NCBI RefSeq assembly: GCF_009208075.1
Contig: NZ_WFKJ01000003.1
Coordinates: forward strand, 1 to 64,000
Length of the DNA stretch: 64,000 bases
Reading direction: 5' to 3'
Origin: Poseidonibacter ostreae
GTDB lineage: Bacteria > Campylobacterota > Campylobacteria > Campylobacterales > Arcobacteraceae
Shown here piece after piece: positions 53,925 to 63,735 of this stretch. The position numbers were made by a program, and so were the translations under genes. The notes under the pieces are model-generated. The model was not told the DNA's origin. It saw nothing but the letters and a program-made list of their open reading frames with translations, and ran no database searches. Within the stretch, counting starts at the first letter, position 1. Every line of letters begins with the position of its first letter.

Positions 53925-56501
53925 ATGAATAAAATTTTTGAAAAATTAACAAATCAACTAAGTGAGACAATAGATTCGTCTGTTGCATTATCATTACATA
54001 ATAAAAATCAAGAAGTAGAAGTTATACATCTTTTATGGGCTTTATTAACAAATACAAATTCAGTATTAAACCAACTATTAAATAAAATGAATATAGATAA
54101 AGCAGCTATAGTTTTAGAAGCAAAGTCATATGCTCAAAAACTTCCAGCAGTATCATCTGTAACAAAAGAGAATATAAAATTATCAAGAAACTTAGCTCAA
54201 AGTTTAGAAAAAGCAGAAGGTGTTGCAGCAAAACTAGGAGATAAGTTTATTGCAATTGATTCTTGGCTTATTGCAAATTTTGACTCAATAGAGTTAAAAG
54301 AAGTATTAGGAAAGTATATAGATTTAAGAGAAGCAGCAAAAGAGCTTGAAGCCATGAGAGCTGGAAGTACAATTGATTCTGCAAGTGCTGATGAAAACTT
54401 AGAAGCTTTAGGTAAATATGGAATTGATTTAAATAAAATGGCTATTGATGGAGAACTTGATCCAGTAATTGGAAGAGATGAGCAAATTAATAGAATGATG
54501 CAAATTCTTATTAGAAAAACAAAAAATAATCCAATACTATTAGGGGAGCCTGGAACTGGTAAAACTGCAATTGCAGAAGGTTTAGCACAAAGAATAGTAA
54601 ACAAAGATGTTCCTACTTCTTTATTAAATAAAAAAGTAATTACTCTTGATATGAGTGCATTAATAGCTGGTGCAAAATATAGAGGTGAATTTGAAGATAG
54701 ATTAAAATCTGTAATTGATGAAGTAAAAAAAGCAGGAAATATAATTCTATTTATTGATGAAATTCATACAATTATAGGTGCAGGTGCATCTGAGGGGTCT
54801 ATGGATGCAGCAAATATTTTAAAACCAAGTTTAGCTCGAGGTGAACTTCATACTATTGGTGCAACGACATTAAAAGAGTATAGAAAGTATTTTGAAAAAG
54901 ATACAGCAATGCAAAGAAGATTTCAACCTGTAAATGTAGATGAACCAAGTGTAAATGAAGCTTTACAAATATTAAGAGGTATAAAAGAGAAACTTGAAAC
55001 TCATCATAATGTAACTATTAATGACTCAGCACTAATATCAGCTGCAAAATTATCACATAGATATATAACAGATAGATTTTTACCTGATAAAGCAATTGAT
55101 TTAATTGATGAAGCAGCAGCTGAACTTAAAATGCAAATAGAGTCAGAGCCAACAGTTCTTTCAACATTAAAAAGAGAGATTCAAACTATTAATGTAGAGA
55201 AAGAAGCTCTTAAAATGGAAAAATCAAAGAAAAATGATCAAAGATTAGAAGAGATAGAAAAAGAGCTTGCAAATTTTAGTGAAGAGAAACAAAACTTAGA
55301 AACAAGATTTCAAAATGAAAAAGAGACTTTTAATGCTACAAGTACATTAAAAACGAAAATTGATGAACTTAAAACAAAAGCAGAGAGAGCTAAAAGAGAA
55401 TCAAAATTTGAAGAAGCAGCTTCTATTGAGTATGGTGAAATACCAAGCTTAGAAGAAAAAATCAAAGAGAATGAAGCTAAATGGAATAGAATGCAAGAGC
55501 AAGGAACACTTTTAAGAAACTCTGTTGATGAAGATGCTATTGCAAATATTGTTTCTAGATGGACAGGAATTCCAGTTAATAAGATGATGGATTCTGAAAA
55601 ACAAAAAGTCTTAAAAGTTGAATCTGTATTGAAAGAAGATGTAATAGGGCAAGATGAAGCACTAAAAGCAATATCTAGAGCAATTAAAAGAAATAAAGCA
55701 GGATTAAGTGAAGACTCTCGTCCTATTGGCTCTTTTATGTTTTTAGGACCTACTGGTGTTGGTAAAACAGAAGCTGCAAAAACATTAGCAAAATTTTTGT
55801 TTGATGATGCAAAATCACTAATTAGATTTGATATGAGTGAGTATATGGAGAAACATGCAGTTTCTAGACTAATTGGTGCAGCTCCAGGATATGTGGGATA
55901 TGATGAGGGTGGACAGTTAACTGAAGCAGTTAGAAGAAAACCTTATTCTGTAATACTCTTTGATGAAATAGAAAAAGCACATCCTGATGTATTTAATATA
56001 TTACTTCAAGTTTTAGATGATGGAAGATTAACTGATAATAAAGGTGTTACAGTTGATTTTAAAAATACTATTATTATCTTAACTTCAAATATAGGTAGTG
56101 CTAAGATTATTGAAATAGATGATAAAGAAAATAGAAGAAAAGAAGTGTTAAATGATTTAAAAGCATACTTTAAACCTGAGTTTTTAAATAGACTTGATGA
56201 TATCATTATTTTTGAACAATTAAGACTTGATGCTATTACAAATATTGTTGATATTATGTTTAATACTATTAAAGTAAAAGTAGAGCAAAAAGATATAAGT
56301 ATTTCATTAACACAAAATGCAAAAGCTTATATAGCAAAAGCTGGTTTTGACCCAGTATATGGTGCAAGACCACTTAAACGAGCAATTTATGAAATAGTTG
56401 AAGATAGACTTGCTGACTTGATTTTAGAAGATAAAATAAGTGAGGGGTCAAAAGTAGAATTTGATGTAATAAATGATGAGGTAATAGTTAACTTGTCATA
56501 A
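53925..56501 (+). CDS. clpB: Disaggregase chaperone ClpB
   Basis: An 858-residue Hsp100 protein that rescues aggregated proteins with DnaK. It has an N-terminal Clp repeat domain, a first AAA+ domain with Walker A GEPGTGKT at residues 207-214, a coiled-coil M domain at about 400-525, a second AAA+ domain with GPTGVGKT near residues 608-615, and the C-terminal arginine-finger/sensor-2 region GARPLKRAI. Length is normal. The CIRCE operator and consensus promoter just upstream indicate heat-shock control by HrcA. Confidence 0.97.
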   Translation: MNKIFEKLTNQLSETIDSSVALSLHNKNQEVEVIHLLWALLTNTNSVLNQLLNKMNIDKAAIVLEAKSYAQKLPAVSSVTKENIKLSRNLAQSLEKAEGVAAKLGDKFIAIDSWLIANFDSIELKEVLGKYIDLREAAKELEAMRAGSTIDSASADENLEALGKYGIDLNKMAIDGELDPVIGRDEQINRMMQILIRKTKNNPILLGEPGTGKTAIAEGLAQRIVNKDVPTSLLNKKVITLDMSALIAGAKYRGEFEDRLKSVIDEVKKAGNIILFIDEIHTIIGAGASEGSMDAANILKPSLARGELHTIGATTLKEYRKYFEKDTAMQRRFQPVNVDEPSVNEALQILRGIKEKLETHHNVTINDSALISAAKLSHRYITDRFLPDKAIDLIDEAAAELKMQIESEPTVLSTLKREIQTINVEKEALKMEKSKKNDQRLEEIEKELANFSEEKQNLETRFQNEKETFNATSTLKTKIDELKTKAERAKRESKFEEAASIEYGEIPSLEEKIKENEAKWNRMQEQGTLLRNSVDEDAIANIVSRWTGIPVNKMMDSEKQKVLKVESVLKEDVIGQDEALKAISRAIKRNKAGLSEDSRPIGSFMFLGPTGVGKTEAAKTLAKFLFDDAKSLIRFDMSEYMEKHAVSRLIGAAPGYVGYDEGGQLTEAVRRKPYSVILFDEIEKAHPDVFNILLQVLDDGRLTDNKGVTVDFKNTIIILTSNIGSAKIIEIDDKENRRKEVLNDLKAYFKPEFLNRLDDIIIFEQLRLDAITNIVDIMFNTIKVKVEQKDISISLTQNAKAYIAKAGFDPVYGARPLKRAIYEIVEDRLADLILEDKISEGSKVEFDVINDEVIVNLS

Positions 56502-56542
56502 TTATTAAAGCTAGGATTAAGGAATAAATATATTTAAAATGA

Positions 56543-56548
56543 TATAAT
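56543..56548 (+). promoter_or_regulatory. Probable -10 box of the Cache kinase
   Basis: TATAAT, 36 bases before the ATG at 56584. Confidence 0.4.
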
Positions 56549-56583
56549 TAAGTTTAACCCTATGCTTTAATTAAAGAGTAAAT

Positions 56584-58494
56584 ATGAAAACAAATGAAAA
56601 AGAAATACTTAATATAATTAAATATTTACCAGTATTACTTACTCTCCTAATCTCAGGAATTCTGACGTTTTATTTATATTTTGAGAATATAAATAAATTT
56701 GAAAAAGAGTCAAAAAACTTAGAGAACAAATATATAAATATCAATAAAGAATTAATAAAATTTCAAATTGAAAGAACAAAAGAAAATATTATAAATGAAA
56801 AAAACAATCAAAATATTAAATTAAAAGAGAAGTTAAAAGAACAAGTAGAAAATGGCTATAAAATTGCTTTTTCTATTTATGAAAATAATTTGGATAAAAG
56901 TAAAGAAGAAATAAAAAAACTTATAAAAGATGCTTTAAGACAGATACGTTTTAATGATGATAGAGGTTATTTATTCATATTTTCTAGGAATGGAAAAAAT
57001 ATATTACATCCTATTGAGCCTAATTTAGAAGATAATGATTTATGGAAGTATCAAGATAAAAAAGGTACTTACTTAATTCAAGAGATGAATGAAATATTAA
57101 AAAAAACTAACTCAACATATTATACATGGTATTGGACAAAACCAAAAGGAGATAATGAAGAGTTAGAAAAGCTTGGATATTTCAAGCTGTTTGAACCTTT
57201 TAATTGGTTTATAGGAACAGGAGAATATCTAAAAGATTTTGAGGCAGAGTTAAAAGAAAAATTAGCTAATAGAATTAGTGAATATAGATATAAAAAAAAT
57301 GGATATATTTTTACCTTAGATTATGATGGAAACTTTCTTGCTTATTATGATAAAAACTATATAGGAATGAATTTAAAAGATTTTCCAATAAGTGAAGATG
57401 TTGATAAAGTTAGAGAAAATATGATAAGTATAGTAAAAAGTAAAGCAGATTTCATACAATATAAACACTTGAATAAACCAGAAAAAATAGGAAGCATTGA
57501 AAAAATCACTTATATTGATGGGATAAAAGATTGGAAGTGGGTTATTGGAACAGGCTTTTATATGGATGATTTCTATACTGAAATAGAAAAGAAAAAAGAA
57601 AACTTATCTAAAACAAATAAAGAAGAGTTACAAAAACTACTGTTTATAAGTTTTTGTTTAACAGTTTTTTTATTTATTATTCTTATTTATATTTCAAAAG
57701 TTTTAGAATCAAAATTTATTAAGTATACAAAAAAGATTGAAAAACAAATTGATGAAAATATTAAAAAAGATAGAATCTTAGCCTATCAATCAAAAATGGT
57801 AGCAATGGGTGAGATGATTGGAAATATTGCACATCAATGGCGTCAACCCCTTTCTACAATATCAACAATCACTACAGGCATTAAATTCCAAAGAGATATG
57901 GGAATAGTTAATACAGAATTAGAAAACAATGCAATGGAAAGAATTAATAAGCATGTACAATATTTATCTGAAACTATTGATGATTTTAGAAACTTTTTTG
58001 AACCAAATAAGGAAGCTAATAAGTTTAAAATAGATGAATTATTTAAAAAAGCTTTCGATTTGATTGAAGTTCAAAATGCTAAAAAAAATATTACTTTTAT
58101 AAAAGAAATAGAAAGTATAGAAGTTTTTACTTTGGAAAACGAGCTATTACAGGTATTAATCAATATACTAACTAATGCAAGCGATGCTTTAGATAAAGTT
58201 GAAAATAAAAAATATATTTTTATAAGTACAAAAATTAAAGATGAAGAGATTGTTATTGAAATTAAAGATAATGGAATAGGGATAGATGAAGCAATAATAG
58301 CTAAAATATTTGAACCATATTTTACAACTAAAAATAAAGCTCAAGGTACTGGTATAGGGTTGTTTATGAGTCAACAAATAATTATTAAGCATTTAAAAGG
58401 TTCAATAAAAGTTGCAAATGTTAGATATAAATATAAAGGTGAAAGTTTTAAAGGTGCATCCTTTAAAATTAAATTACCTTTGATTAAAAAATAA
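56584..58494 (+). CDS. Sensor kinase with tandem Cache-type domains
   Basis: A 636-residue histidine kinase. A membrane helix (about 14-33) is followed by a helical stretch and two sCache_2-like domains: DDRGYLFIFSRNGKNILHP with WYWTKPKGDNEE and FNWFIGTGEYLKDF, then KKNGYIFTLDYDGNFLAYYD with WKWVIGTGFYMDDF. A second helix lies at about 352-372. The kinase core has H417 in IAHQWRQPLS, NILTNASDA and GTGIGLFMSQ. Such Cache pairs usually sense small organic acids. No partner regulator is adjacent. Confidence 0.88.
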   Translation: MKTNEKEILNIIKYLPVLLTLLISGILTFYLYFENINKFEKESKNLENKYININKELIKFQIERTKENIINEKNNQNIKLKEKLKEQVENGYKIAFSIYENNLDKSKEEIKKLIKDALRQIRFNDDRGYLFIFSRNGKNILHPIEPNLEDNDLWKYQDKKGTYLIQEMNEILKKTNSTYYTWYWTKPKGDNEELEKLGYFKLFEPFNWFIGTGEYLKDFEAELKEKLANRISEYRYKKNGYIFTLDYDGNFLAYYDKNYIGMNLKDFPISEDVDKVRENMISIVKSKADFIQYKHLNKPEKIGSIEKITYIDGIKDWKWVIGTGFYMDDFYTEIEKKKENLSKTNKEELQKLLFISFCLTVFLFIILIYISKVLESKFIKYTKKIEKQIDENIKKDRILAYQSKMVAMGEMIGNIAHQWRQPLSTISTITTGIKFQRDMGIVNTELENNAMERINKHVQYLSETIDDFRNFFEPNKEANKFKIDELFKKAFDLIEVQNAKKNITFIKEIESIEVFTLENELLQVLINILTNASDALDKVENKKYIFISTKIKDEEIVIEIKDNGIGIDEAIIAKIFEPYFTTKNKAQGTGIGLFMSQQIIIKHLKGSIKVANVRYKYKGESFKGASFKIKLPLIKK

Positions 58495-58534
58495 AATTAA
58501 AACAAAACTAAAGAACATTTAAGCTTTGTTTAAC

Positions 58535-58540
58535 TATAAT
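58535..58540 (+). promoter_or_regulatory. Probable -10 box of rpmH
   Basis: TATAAT, 38 bases before the rpmH ATG, following a T-rich stretch. Confidence 0.5.
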
Positions 58541-58577
58541 CCCCAACTTAATTAGTGAATACAGAGGAATAACAATC

Positions 58578-58712
58578 ATGAAAAGAACATACCAACCGCA
58601 TAACACTCCAAGAAAGAGAACGCATGGTTTCAGAATCAGAATGGCTACTAAAAACGGTAGAAAAGTTATTAAAGCAAGAAGAGCTAAAGGTAGAAAAAGA
58701 TTAGCTGTTTAA
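58578..58712 (+). CDS. rpmH: Ribosomal protein bL34
   Basis: A 44-residue ribosomal protein beginning [20 protein letters not shown] and ending in a basic [13 protein letters not shown] tail: complete and typical. GAGGAAT lies 10 bases before the ATG. It is the first gene of the rpmH-rnpA-yidD-yidC-jag-mnmE run, and its 3' end overlaps the apparent start of rnpA by 13 bases. Confidence 0.97.
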   Translation: MKRTYQPHNTPRKRTHGFRIRMATKNGRKVIKARRAKGRKRLAV

Positions 58713-59035
58713 ATAAGCGACATCGACTTAATAGTTCTAAAGATTTTAACAAACTATATAAAAGCGATAAAAGATGGCATACGTCATCTTTTATCGCTTT
58801 TTTTGGTTCTAATGACACATTAAAAGCTGGATTTGTTACTTCTAAAAAAGTTGGCAATGCAGTACTAAGAAATAAAGCAAGACGAAGAATGAGAGCTTTA
58901 TTTGCTACTTACGAAAATCAAATAAAATCAGGTAAATATATTTTTGTTGTTAAAAATAATATACATGAAAAAAGCTTCTTGCAGCTAAAAAAAGATTTTG
59001 ATTTCGCACTTAAACGACTAGAATTATTACGATGA
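58700..59035 (+). CDS. rnpA: Ribonuclease P protein subunit, apparent AUU start
   Basis: The frame encodes the protein part of RNase [41 protein letters not shown] (the conserved RNR-type basic motif), and [15 protein letters not shown]. There is no ATG, GTG or TTG between the upstream stop (58691-58693) and the conserved part. ATT at 58700, with AAAGG 9 bases ahead inside rpmH, would give a 111-residue protein (I/M-SCLNKRH...). AUU starts are rare and often regulatory. The 3' end overlaps yidD (ATGA). A strong hairpin lies within the gene at 58760-58804. Confidence 0.85.
   Translation: MSCLNKRHRLNSSKDFNKLYKSDKRWHTSSFIAFFGSNDTLKAGFVTSKKVGNAVLRNKARRRMRALFATYENQIKSGKYIFVVKNNIHEKSFLQLKKDFDFALKRLELLR
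58760..58804 (+). terminator. Terminator-like hairpin inside rnpA
   Basis: AAAAGCGATAAAAGATG and CATCTTTTATCGCTTTT form a perfect 17-bp stem around an 8-base loop, and the T-run goes on to 58804. It lies within rnpA codons ~21-35 and would reduce transcription beyond rpmH. Confidence 0.6.
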
Positions 59036-59364
59036 AAACAATTTTTAAATACTTAGTTAAATTTTATCAAAGGTATTTAAGTGTTATTTCATACGGATCG
59101 TGTAGATATTATCCAACTTGTTCGCAATATGCCTTGTGGCAACTAGATAATAATACATTTTTTAAGGCGATTTATTTTACAATATCACGCGTATTAAAAT
59201 GTAATCAACTTTTTGCTGGTGGAATAGATTATCCAGTTATAAAGTTAAAAAAATTACAAAATATTAATTTTGAGAAAATCAAAATAAAATATTGGTATAT
59301 TCCAGTAGAAAATGGTAAGTATTTTGTAGTTAAAAATCGGGAATGGAAACAGGAGAAGGAATAA
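59032..59364 (+). CDS. yidD: Membrane insertion efficiency factor YidD
   Basis: A 110-residue protein with the YidD motif FYQRYLSVISYGSCRYYPTCSQYALWQL and the following RVLKCNQLFAGGIDYPV. It helps YidC insert membrane proteins. It overlaps the end of rnpA by 4 bases (ATGA) and its stop is 1 base before yidC, so the cluster is tightly coupled. The C-terminal tail is longer than in the shortest homologues. Confidence 0.93.
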   Translation: MKTIFKYLVKFYQRYLSVISYGSCRYYPTCSQYALWQLDNNTFFKAIYFTISRVLKCNQLFAGGIDYPVIKLKKLQNINFEKIKIKYWYIPVENGKYFVVKNREWKQEKE

Positions 59365-59365
59365 T

Positions 59366-60964
59366 ATGAATCAAAATAATGGTATGCAAAAACGAATGTT
59401 AATAATGACAGTAGTCGTTTTTGTATTTTTCATAGCTTATGAGTTTTTAGTATTAAAACCACAGCAAGAAGCAAAAGCTGCTCAAGCTAAACAAGAGCAA
59501 ACTACTACACAAAAAGCAACACCTGAAGCAAATATGGTGGCGACTGATGTATCTGGTAATCCAATTGATATGTCAAAATCTGTTGAAGCTTTATCATCAA
59601 AAGCAATTGCATCATCAGAAATAATCTCTGTTATTACAACAGCTAGAAATATTATTGAAATAGATAATCTTGGTAGAATTGCACAAATTACTCTACTTGA
59701 AGCTAAGTACAAAGATGAAGATGGAAATAAAATAAAACTTTTTGAAGCTAATCAATTAAGACCTTTAGAAGTTAGATTTGAAGATAAAAATGTAAATGAA
59801 AAAGCTTTTAAAGTTGCAGCAAGTTCAAGTGCGGCTACATTAAATGCAAGCTCTTCAAAACAAGAATTAATTATTACTCAAAACTTAGGTGAAACTGTAT
59901 TAACTAAAAAGTTTACTATTTACCCAGATGGTCATTATGATTTAAATGTTACATCTACAAATAATAAGAATTTCTTTATTACTAATGGATTTAGACCAAA
60001 TGTTTTAGCTGATATGTATGCTGTACATGGATTAATGGCTCAATTAGCAGATGGTACTTTACAAACAATTGAAGATGGTGATTTAGATAAAATTGAAAAT
60101 TTAAATGGAATAAAATTTATTTCAAACTTTGATAGATATTATGCAACTGTTATTTACAATTTTGAAAAAACTTTAGCAATATCATTAATGCCAGATGCAG
60201 AAGCAAATGCACAAGCATTTATTCATGCAAAAGATAATATTACATTCTCAGGATACGCAGGGCCAAAAAACTTTAAAGATTTGGCTGCACTTAATAAAGA
60301 ATTAACTCATGTTATTGATTATGGTTGGTTTACATTTATTGCAAAACCAATGTTCTTACTTTTACAGTTCTTACAAAGTTATATAGGAAACTGGGGTTGG
60401 ACAATTGTTGCTTTAACTATTTTAATTAAATTAGTACTTTATCCTTTATCATACAAAGGTATGGTATCAATGCAAAAATTAAAAGATTTAGCACCAAAAA
60501 TGAAAGATATTCAAGCTAAATATAAAGATGACAAGCAAAAACAATCTATGCATATGATGGAATTATATAAAAAACATGGTGCTAACCCAATGGGTGGTTG
60601 TTTACCATTAATTTTACAAATTCCAGTATTCTTTGCAATCTATAGAGTATTACTTAACTCAATTGAGTTAAAAGGTGCTGAGTGGATTTGGTGGGTACAT
60701 GATTTAGCTGAAATGGATCCATACTTTGTTTTACCTATTTTAATGGGTGCGTCAATGTTCTTACAACAAAAAATTACGCCAAATACAATGCAAGATGAAA
60801 TGCAAAAGAAAATATTCCAAATGTTACCTGTTATTTTCACATTCTTCTTCTTATGGTTCCCAGCAGGACTTACATTATATTGGTTCGTAAATAACGTATT
60901 TACAATTTCACAACAATATTATATTAATAAAATTTTTGAAAGAAAAAGAGCCGAAAAACAATAG
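59366..60964 (+). CDS. yidC: Membrane protein insertase YidC
   Basis: A 532-residue insertase: an N-terminal anchor (about 10-28), a large periplasmic domain (about 60-310), and five C-terminal membrane helices. The conserved core GWFTFIAKPMFLLLQFL, GMVSMQKLKDLAPKMKDIQ and NPMGGCLPLILQIPVFFAIY is intact. It ends with a basic tail (FERKRAEKQ). GGAGAAGGA precedes the ATG. Confidence 0.96.
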   Translation: MNQNNGMQKRMLIMTVVVFVFFIAYEFLVLKPQQEAKAAQAKQEQTTTQKATPEANMVATDVSGNPIDMSKSVEALSSKAIASSEIISVITTARNIIEIDNLGRIAQITLLEAKYKDEDGNKIKLFEANQLRPLEVRFEDKNVNEKAFKVAASSSAATLNASSSKQELIITQNLGETVLTKKFTIYPDGHYDLNVTSTNNKNFFITNGFRPNVLADMYAVHGLMAQLADGTLQTIEDGDLDKIENLNGIKFISNFDRYYATVIYNFEKTLAISLMPDAEANAQAFIHAKDNITFSGYAGPKNFKDLAALNKELTHVIDYGWFTFIAKPMFLLLQFLQSYIGNWGWTIVALTILIKLVLYPLSYKGMVSMQKLKDLAPKMKDIQAKYKDDKQKQSMHMMELYKKHGANPMGGCLPLILQIPVFFAIYRVLLNSIELKGAEWIWWVHDLAEMDPYFVLPILMGASMFLQQKITPNTMQDEMQKKIFQMLPVIFTFFFLWFPAGLTLYWFVNNVFTISQQYYINKIFERKRAEKQ

Positions 60965-60973
60965 GAATTTACT

Positions 60974-61858
60974 ATGAAAAAATTTGAAGCTAAATGTTTA
61001 GAAGAAGTTTATGAATTAGCAGCTGCTGACTTTAAGTGTTCAATCACTGAGTTAGAAATTGATGTAATCCAACAGCCAAGTAAAGGATTTCTTGGCTTTG
61101 GGAAAAAGACTGCAATAATTGAAGTTTGTTTTAAAGATAACTGTAAAAAGTATGAAAAAGAATCTGCAACACAAACATTTAGAAAAAAAGATGTACAAAT
61201 TGATGATGTCTCAAAAAGAATAGATGACTCAAATAAAAGTGATGAATTAGCTAAGAAAAATTTTGAAGCTAAAGAAGAGCCAGTACTGAATGAAGTTCCA
61301 AAAGATAATTCAAAAAATAAAATTTTTGATAACTTTTACAATGAAGATGAATCTCAATCAGATATATCAACACTTGTTGTAAAAAAGAATAAAGAAGAAA
61401 TCATTAATGAAGTTAGAACTTCTATGGATTTATTATTTAAAGATACTTGTTATAAAATCGATAATATTAAAATTGATTTTTATGATGATGAAACATTATA
61501 TGTAGAGTTCACAGGAGATGACTGTGCTTTATTAATTGGTAAAGAGGGATATAGATATAAAGCTTTATCATATATCTTATTTAACTGGATTAATGAAAAG
61601 TATGGATTAATGTTAAGATTAGAAGTTGCTGAGTTTTTAAAAAATCAAGAAGCTTCAATCTATGCATATTTAGAGCCAGTTATTGAAGTAATAAAAGAAA
61701 AAGGTACTTTTAAAACTAAACCTTTAGATGGTATTTTAGTTCATATTGCTTTAAAAAAATTAAGAGAAGAGTTCCCAAATAAATATGTTGCTGTAAAAAC
61801 AAATGTAAGAGGCGACAAATACGTACTTGTAAACGAGTATAAAAGTAAAGAACAATAA
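60974..61858 (+). CDS. jag: RNA-binding protein Jag/KhpB
   Basis: A 294-residue protein: an N-terminal Jag domain with the SKGFLGFGKK motif (about residues 35-45), a variable acidic and lysine-rich linker (about 60-140), a KH-like domain with GKEGYRYKALSYI, and a C-terminal R3H-like region, whose usual RxxxH motif is not clear here. It binds RNA and is linked to cell-envelope control in other bacteria. It starts 9 bases after yidC. Confidence 0.88.
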   Translation: MKKFEAKCLEEVYELAAADFKCSITELEIDVIQQPSKGFLGFGKKTAIIEVCFKDNCKKYEKESATQTFRKKDVQIDDVSKRIDDSNKSDELAKKNFEAKEEPVLNEVPKDNSKNKIFDNFYNEDESQSDISTLVVKKNKEEIINEVRTSMDLLFKDTCYKIDNIKIDFYDDETLYVEFTGDDCALLIGKEGYRYKALSYILFNWINEKYGLMLRLEVAEFLKNQEASIYAYLEPVIEVIKEKGTFKTKPLDGILVHIALKKLREEFPNKYVAVKTNVRGDKYVLVNEYKSKEQ

Positions 61859-61859
61859 A

Positions 61860-63200
61860 TTGTTTGATGATAGTACAATTGTAGCCATTGCAACAGCAAA
61901 TGGTATTGGATCAATCTCTATAGTTAGATTATCAGGAGCTTCAGCTCTTGATATAGCTTCTAAAATCTCAAAAAAAACACAATTTCAACCAAGACTTGCT
62001 ACTTTAAGTTCTTTATATAGTATTGAAGATGAATTAATTGATGAAGCTTTAGTTTTATATTTTAAAGCACCATTTTCTTTCACAGGTGAAGATGTAGTTG
62101 AATTTCAATGTCATGGTGGAGTTGCTATTGCTAATATGATAGTAAATGAAGCTTTAAAAAGAGGTGCTAGATTAGCAAATCCTGGTGAATTTTCAAAAAG
62201 AGCTTTTTTAAACAATAAAATAGATTTATCAAAAGCAGAAGCAATTTCAAAAATTATTGAAGCTAGAAGTGAAGATGCTGTTAAATTATTAGCAAGACAA
62301 TTAAAAGGTGAGCTAACTTCTTTTGTAAACGATATTAGAGAAGATTTACTATTTATGCTAGCTTATACAGAAGTTTCAATTGATTATGCAGAAGATGATT
62401 TACCCACTGATATTTTTGAACAAATAAAATCTAAAATGGATAAGATTATTGTTAAATTATCTAATACTTTAGATGCAAGTAAAAGACGTGAGGGAATGAT
62501 TGAGGGCTTTAAAGTGGCAATCATTGGAAAACCAAATGTTGGAAAATCATCATTACTTAACAAACTTTTAAATTATGATAGAGCGATTATTTCAGATATT
62601 GCAGGAACTACTAGAGATACAATTGAAGAATCTGTTAAAATTGGAACGCATATAATTAAAATAGTTGATACTGCTGGTATTAGAAATGCATCTGATGTTA
62701 TTGAGCAAATAGGTATTGAAAAATCTATTGAAGCAATAAGTGAAGCAGATATTGTAATTGCATTATTTGATAATAGTAAAGTTTGCGATAGTGAAGATGA
62801 AAAGATACTTGAATTATTAAATCAAAATGAAAATAAGCAGATTATAAAAGTAATAAATAAATCTGATTTAGAAAGTATGTTCGATAAATCACTTTTAAAT
62901 GAGTTTATTCAATTATCAACTAAAGAAGATATAAATCCTCTTGTTAAAGAGATTGAAACAATTTTAGATTCAAATACTCATAGTGATGAAATGACTTTAA
63001 TCTCTAAAAGACAAGTAATTTCAGTAGAAGATACTTTATCTCATATAGAACAATCTATTATGCCTTTAGATAGTGGTGAATTAGAATTTTTTGCTCATCA
63101 TATAACTGAGGCTTTAGAAAATATTTCAAATATTACAAGACCATATGATAATGATCAAATGTTAGATGTAATGTTTGGTGAGTTCTGTTTAGGAAAGTAA
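61860..63200 (+). CDS. mnmE: tRNA modification GTPase MnmE
   Basis: A 446-residue GTPase that with MnmG modifies the wobble uridine of several tRNAs. It starts at TTG 61860 (MFDDSTIVAIATANG), one base after the jag stop. The N-terminal tetrahydrofolate-binding domain has FTGEDVVEFQCHGG, the G domain has G1 GKPNVGKS at 223-230 and DTAGI, and the C-terminus is FGEFCLGK with the essential Cys. Confidence 0.96.
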   Translation: MFDDSTIVAIATANGIGSISIVRLSGASALDIASKISKKTQFQPRLATLSSLYSIEDELIDEALVLYFKAPFSFTGEDVVEFQCHGGVAIANMIVNEALKRGARLANPGEFSKRAFLNNKIDLSKAEAISKIIEARSEDAVKLLARQLKGELTSFVNDIREDLLFMLAYTEVSIDYAEDDLPTDIFEQIKSKMDKIIVKLSNTLDASKRREGMIEGFKVAIIGKPNVGKSSLLNKLLNYDRAIISDIAGTTRDTIEESVKIGTHIIKIVDTAGIRNASDVIEQIGIEKSIEAISEADIVIALFDNSKVCDSEDEKILELLNQNENKQIIKVINKSDLESMFDKSLLNEFIQLSTKEDINPLVKEIETILDSNTHSDEMTLISKRQVISVEDTLSHIEQSIMPLDSGELEFFAHHITEALENISNITRPYDNDQMLDVMFGEFCLGK

Positions 63201-63221
63201 GACTACGTAAATAAAATAGTA

Positions 63222-63259
63222 TAAATAAAAGTAGATTGTATATTAGCTACTTTTATTTA
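63222..63259. terminator. Bidirectional terminator mnmE/sixA
   Basis: A perfect 13-bp stem (TAAATAAAAGTAG and CTACTTTTATTTA, 12-base loop) lies between the convergent genes and overlaps the sixA stop. Confidence 0.7.
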
Positions 63260-63735
63260 TCAGGTAAAATATATGAAACTAATTTAGCATTCTCTTTACT
63301 TATATCAATCCATGAATTACAATCAAACTCAATTTCCATTACTCCGCCAATTTCAAACTTCTCTTTAAAGTCAATAAGCGTAATAGCTAAGGCTGTTAAA
63401 GATGGATTATGACCAATTAAAATCATTGTATCAACTGTATCAAATGTGTAAGAAATTGTTTCTAGAAGTTCATTTACAAAAGCTAGATATAAAACTTCAT
63501 TATACATAATTGATTTATCATACTCTAATATATCTGCAAAAATTTCTGCTGTTTGTCTTGTTCGAACCGCTGGACTTGAAACAATTAAATCTGTTTTAAT
63601 AGAAGTATTGCTGAGTTTTTGCGCTATTAATTTAGCTTCTTCTAAACCTTCTTGGCTTAACTCTCTATCATAATCATCTTGACCAGGTTTTTCTAATGCT
63701 TTGTGTGTATGTCTTACAATATATAACTTTTTCAT
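63253..63735 (-). CDS. sixA: SixA-type histidine phosphatase
   Basis: A 160-residue branch-2-like histidine phosphatase: YIVRHTHKALEK carries the phospho-accepting His, SSPAVRTRQTAEIF the second Arg region and LIGHNPSLTAL the proton-relay His. SixA removes phosphate from histidine-phosphotransfer domains in E. coli; the substrate here is unknown but the genome has many sensor kinases. The usual RHG is RHT here. Confidence 0.85.
   Translation of the reverse strand: MKKLYIVRHTHKALEKPGQDDYDRELSQEGLEEAKLIAQKLSNTSIKTDLIVSSPAVRTRQTAEIFADILEYDKSIMYNEVLYLAFVNELLETISYTFDTVDTMILIGHNPSLTALAITLIDFKEKFEIGGVMEIEFDCNSWIDISKENAKLVSYILPDK

Noticed and set aside
54197-54604. 135-residue minus-strand frame inside clpB
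   Set aside because: Antisense to the well conserved first AAA+ domain of ClpB; its composition is that of a reversed coding strand.
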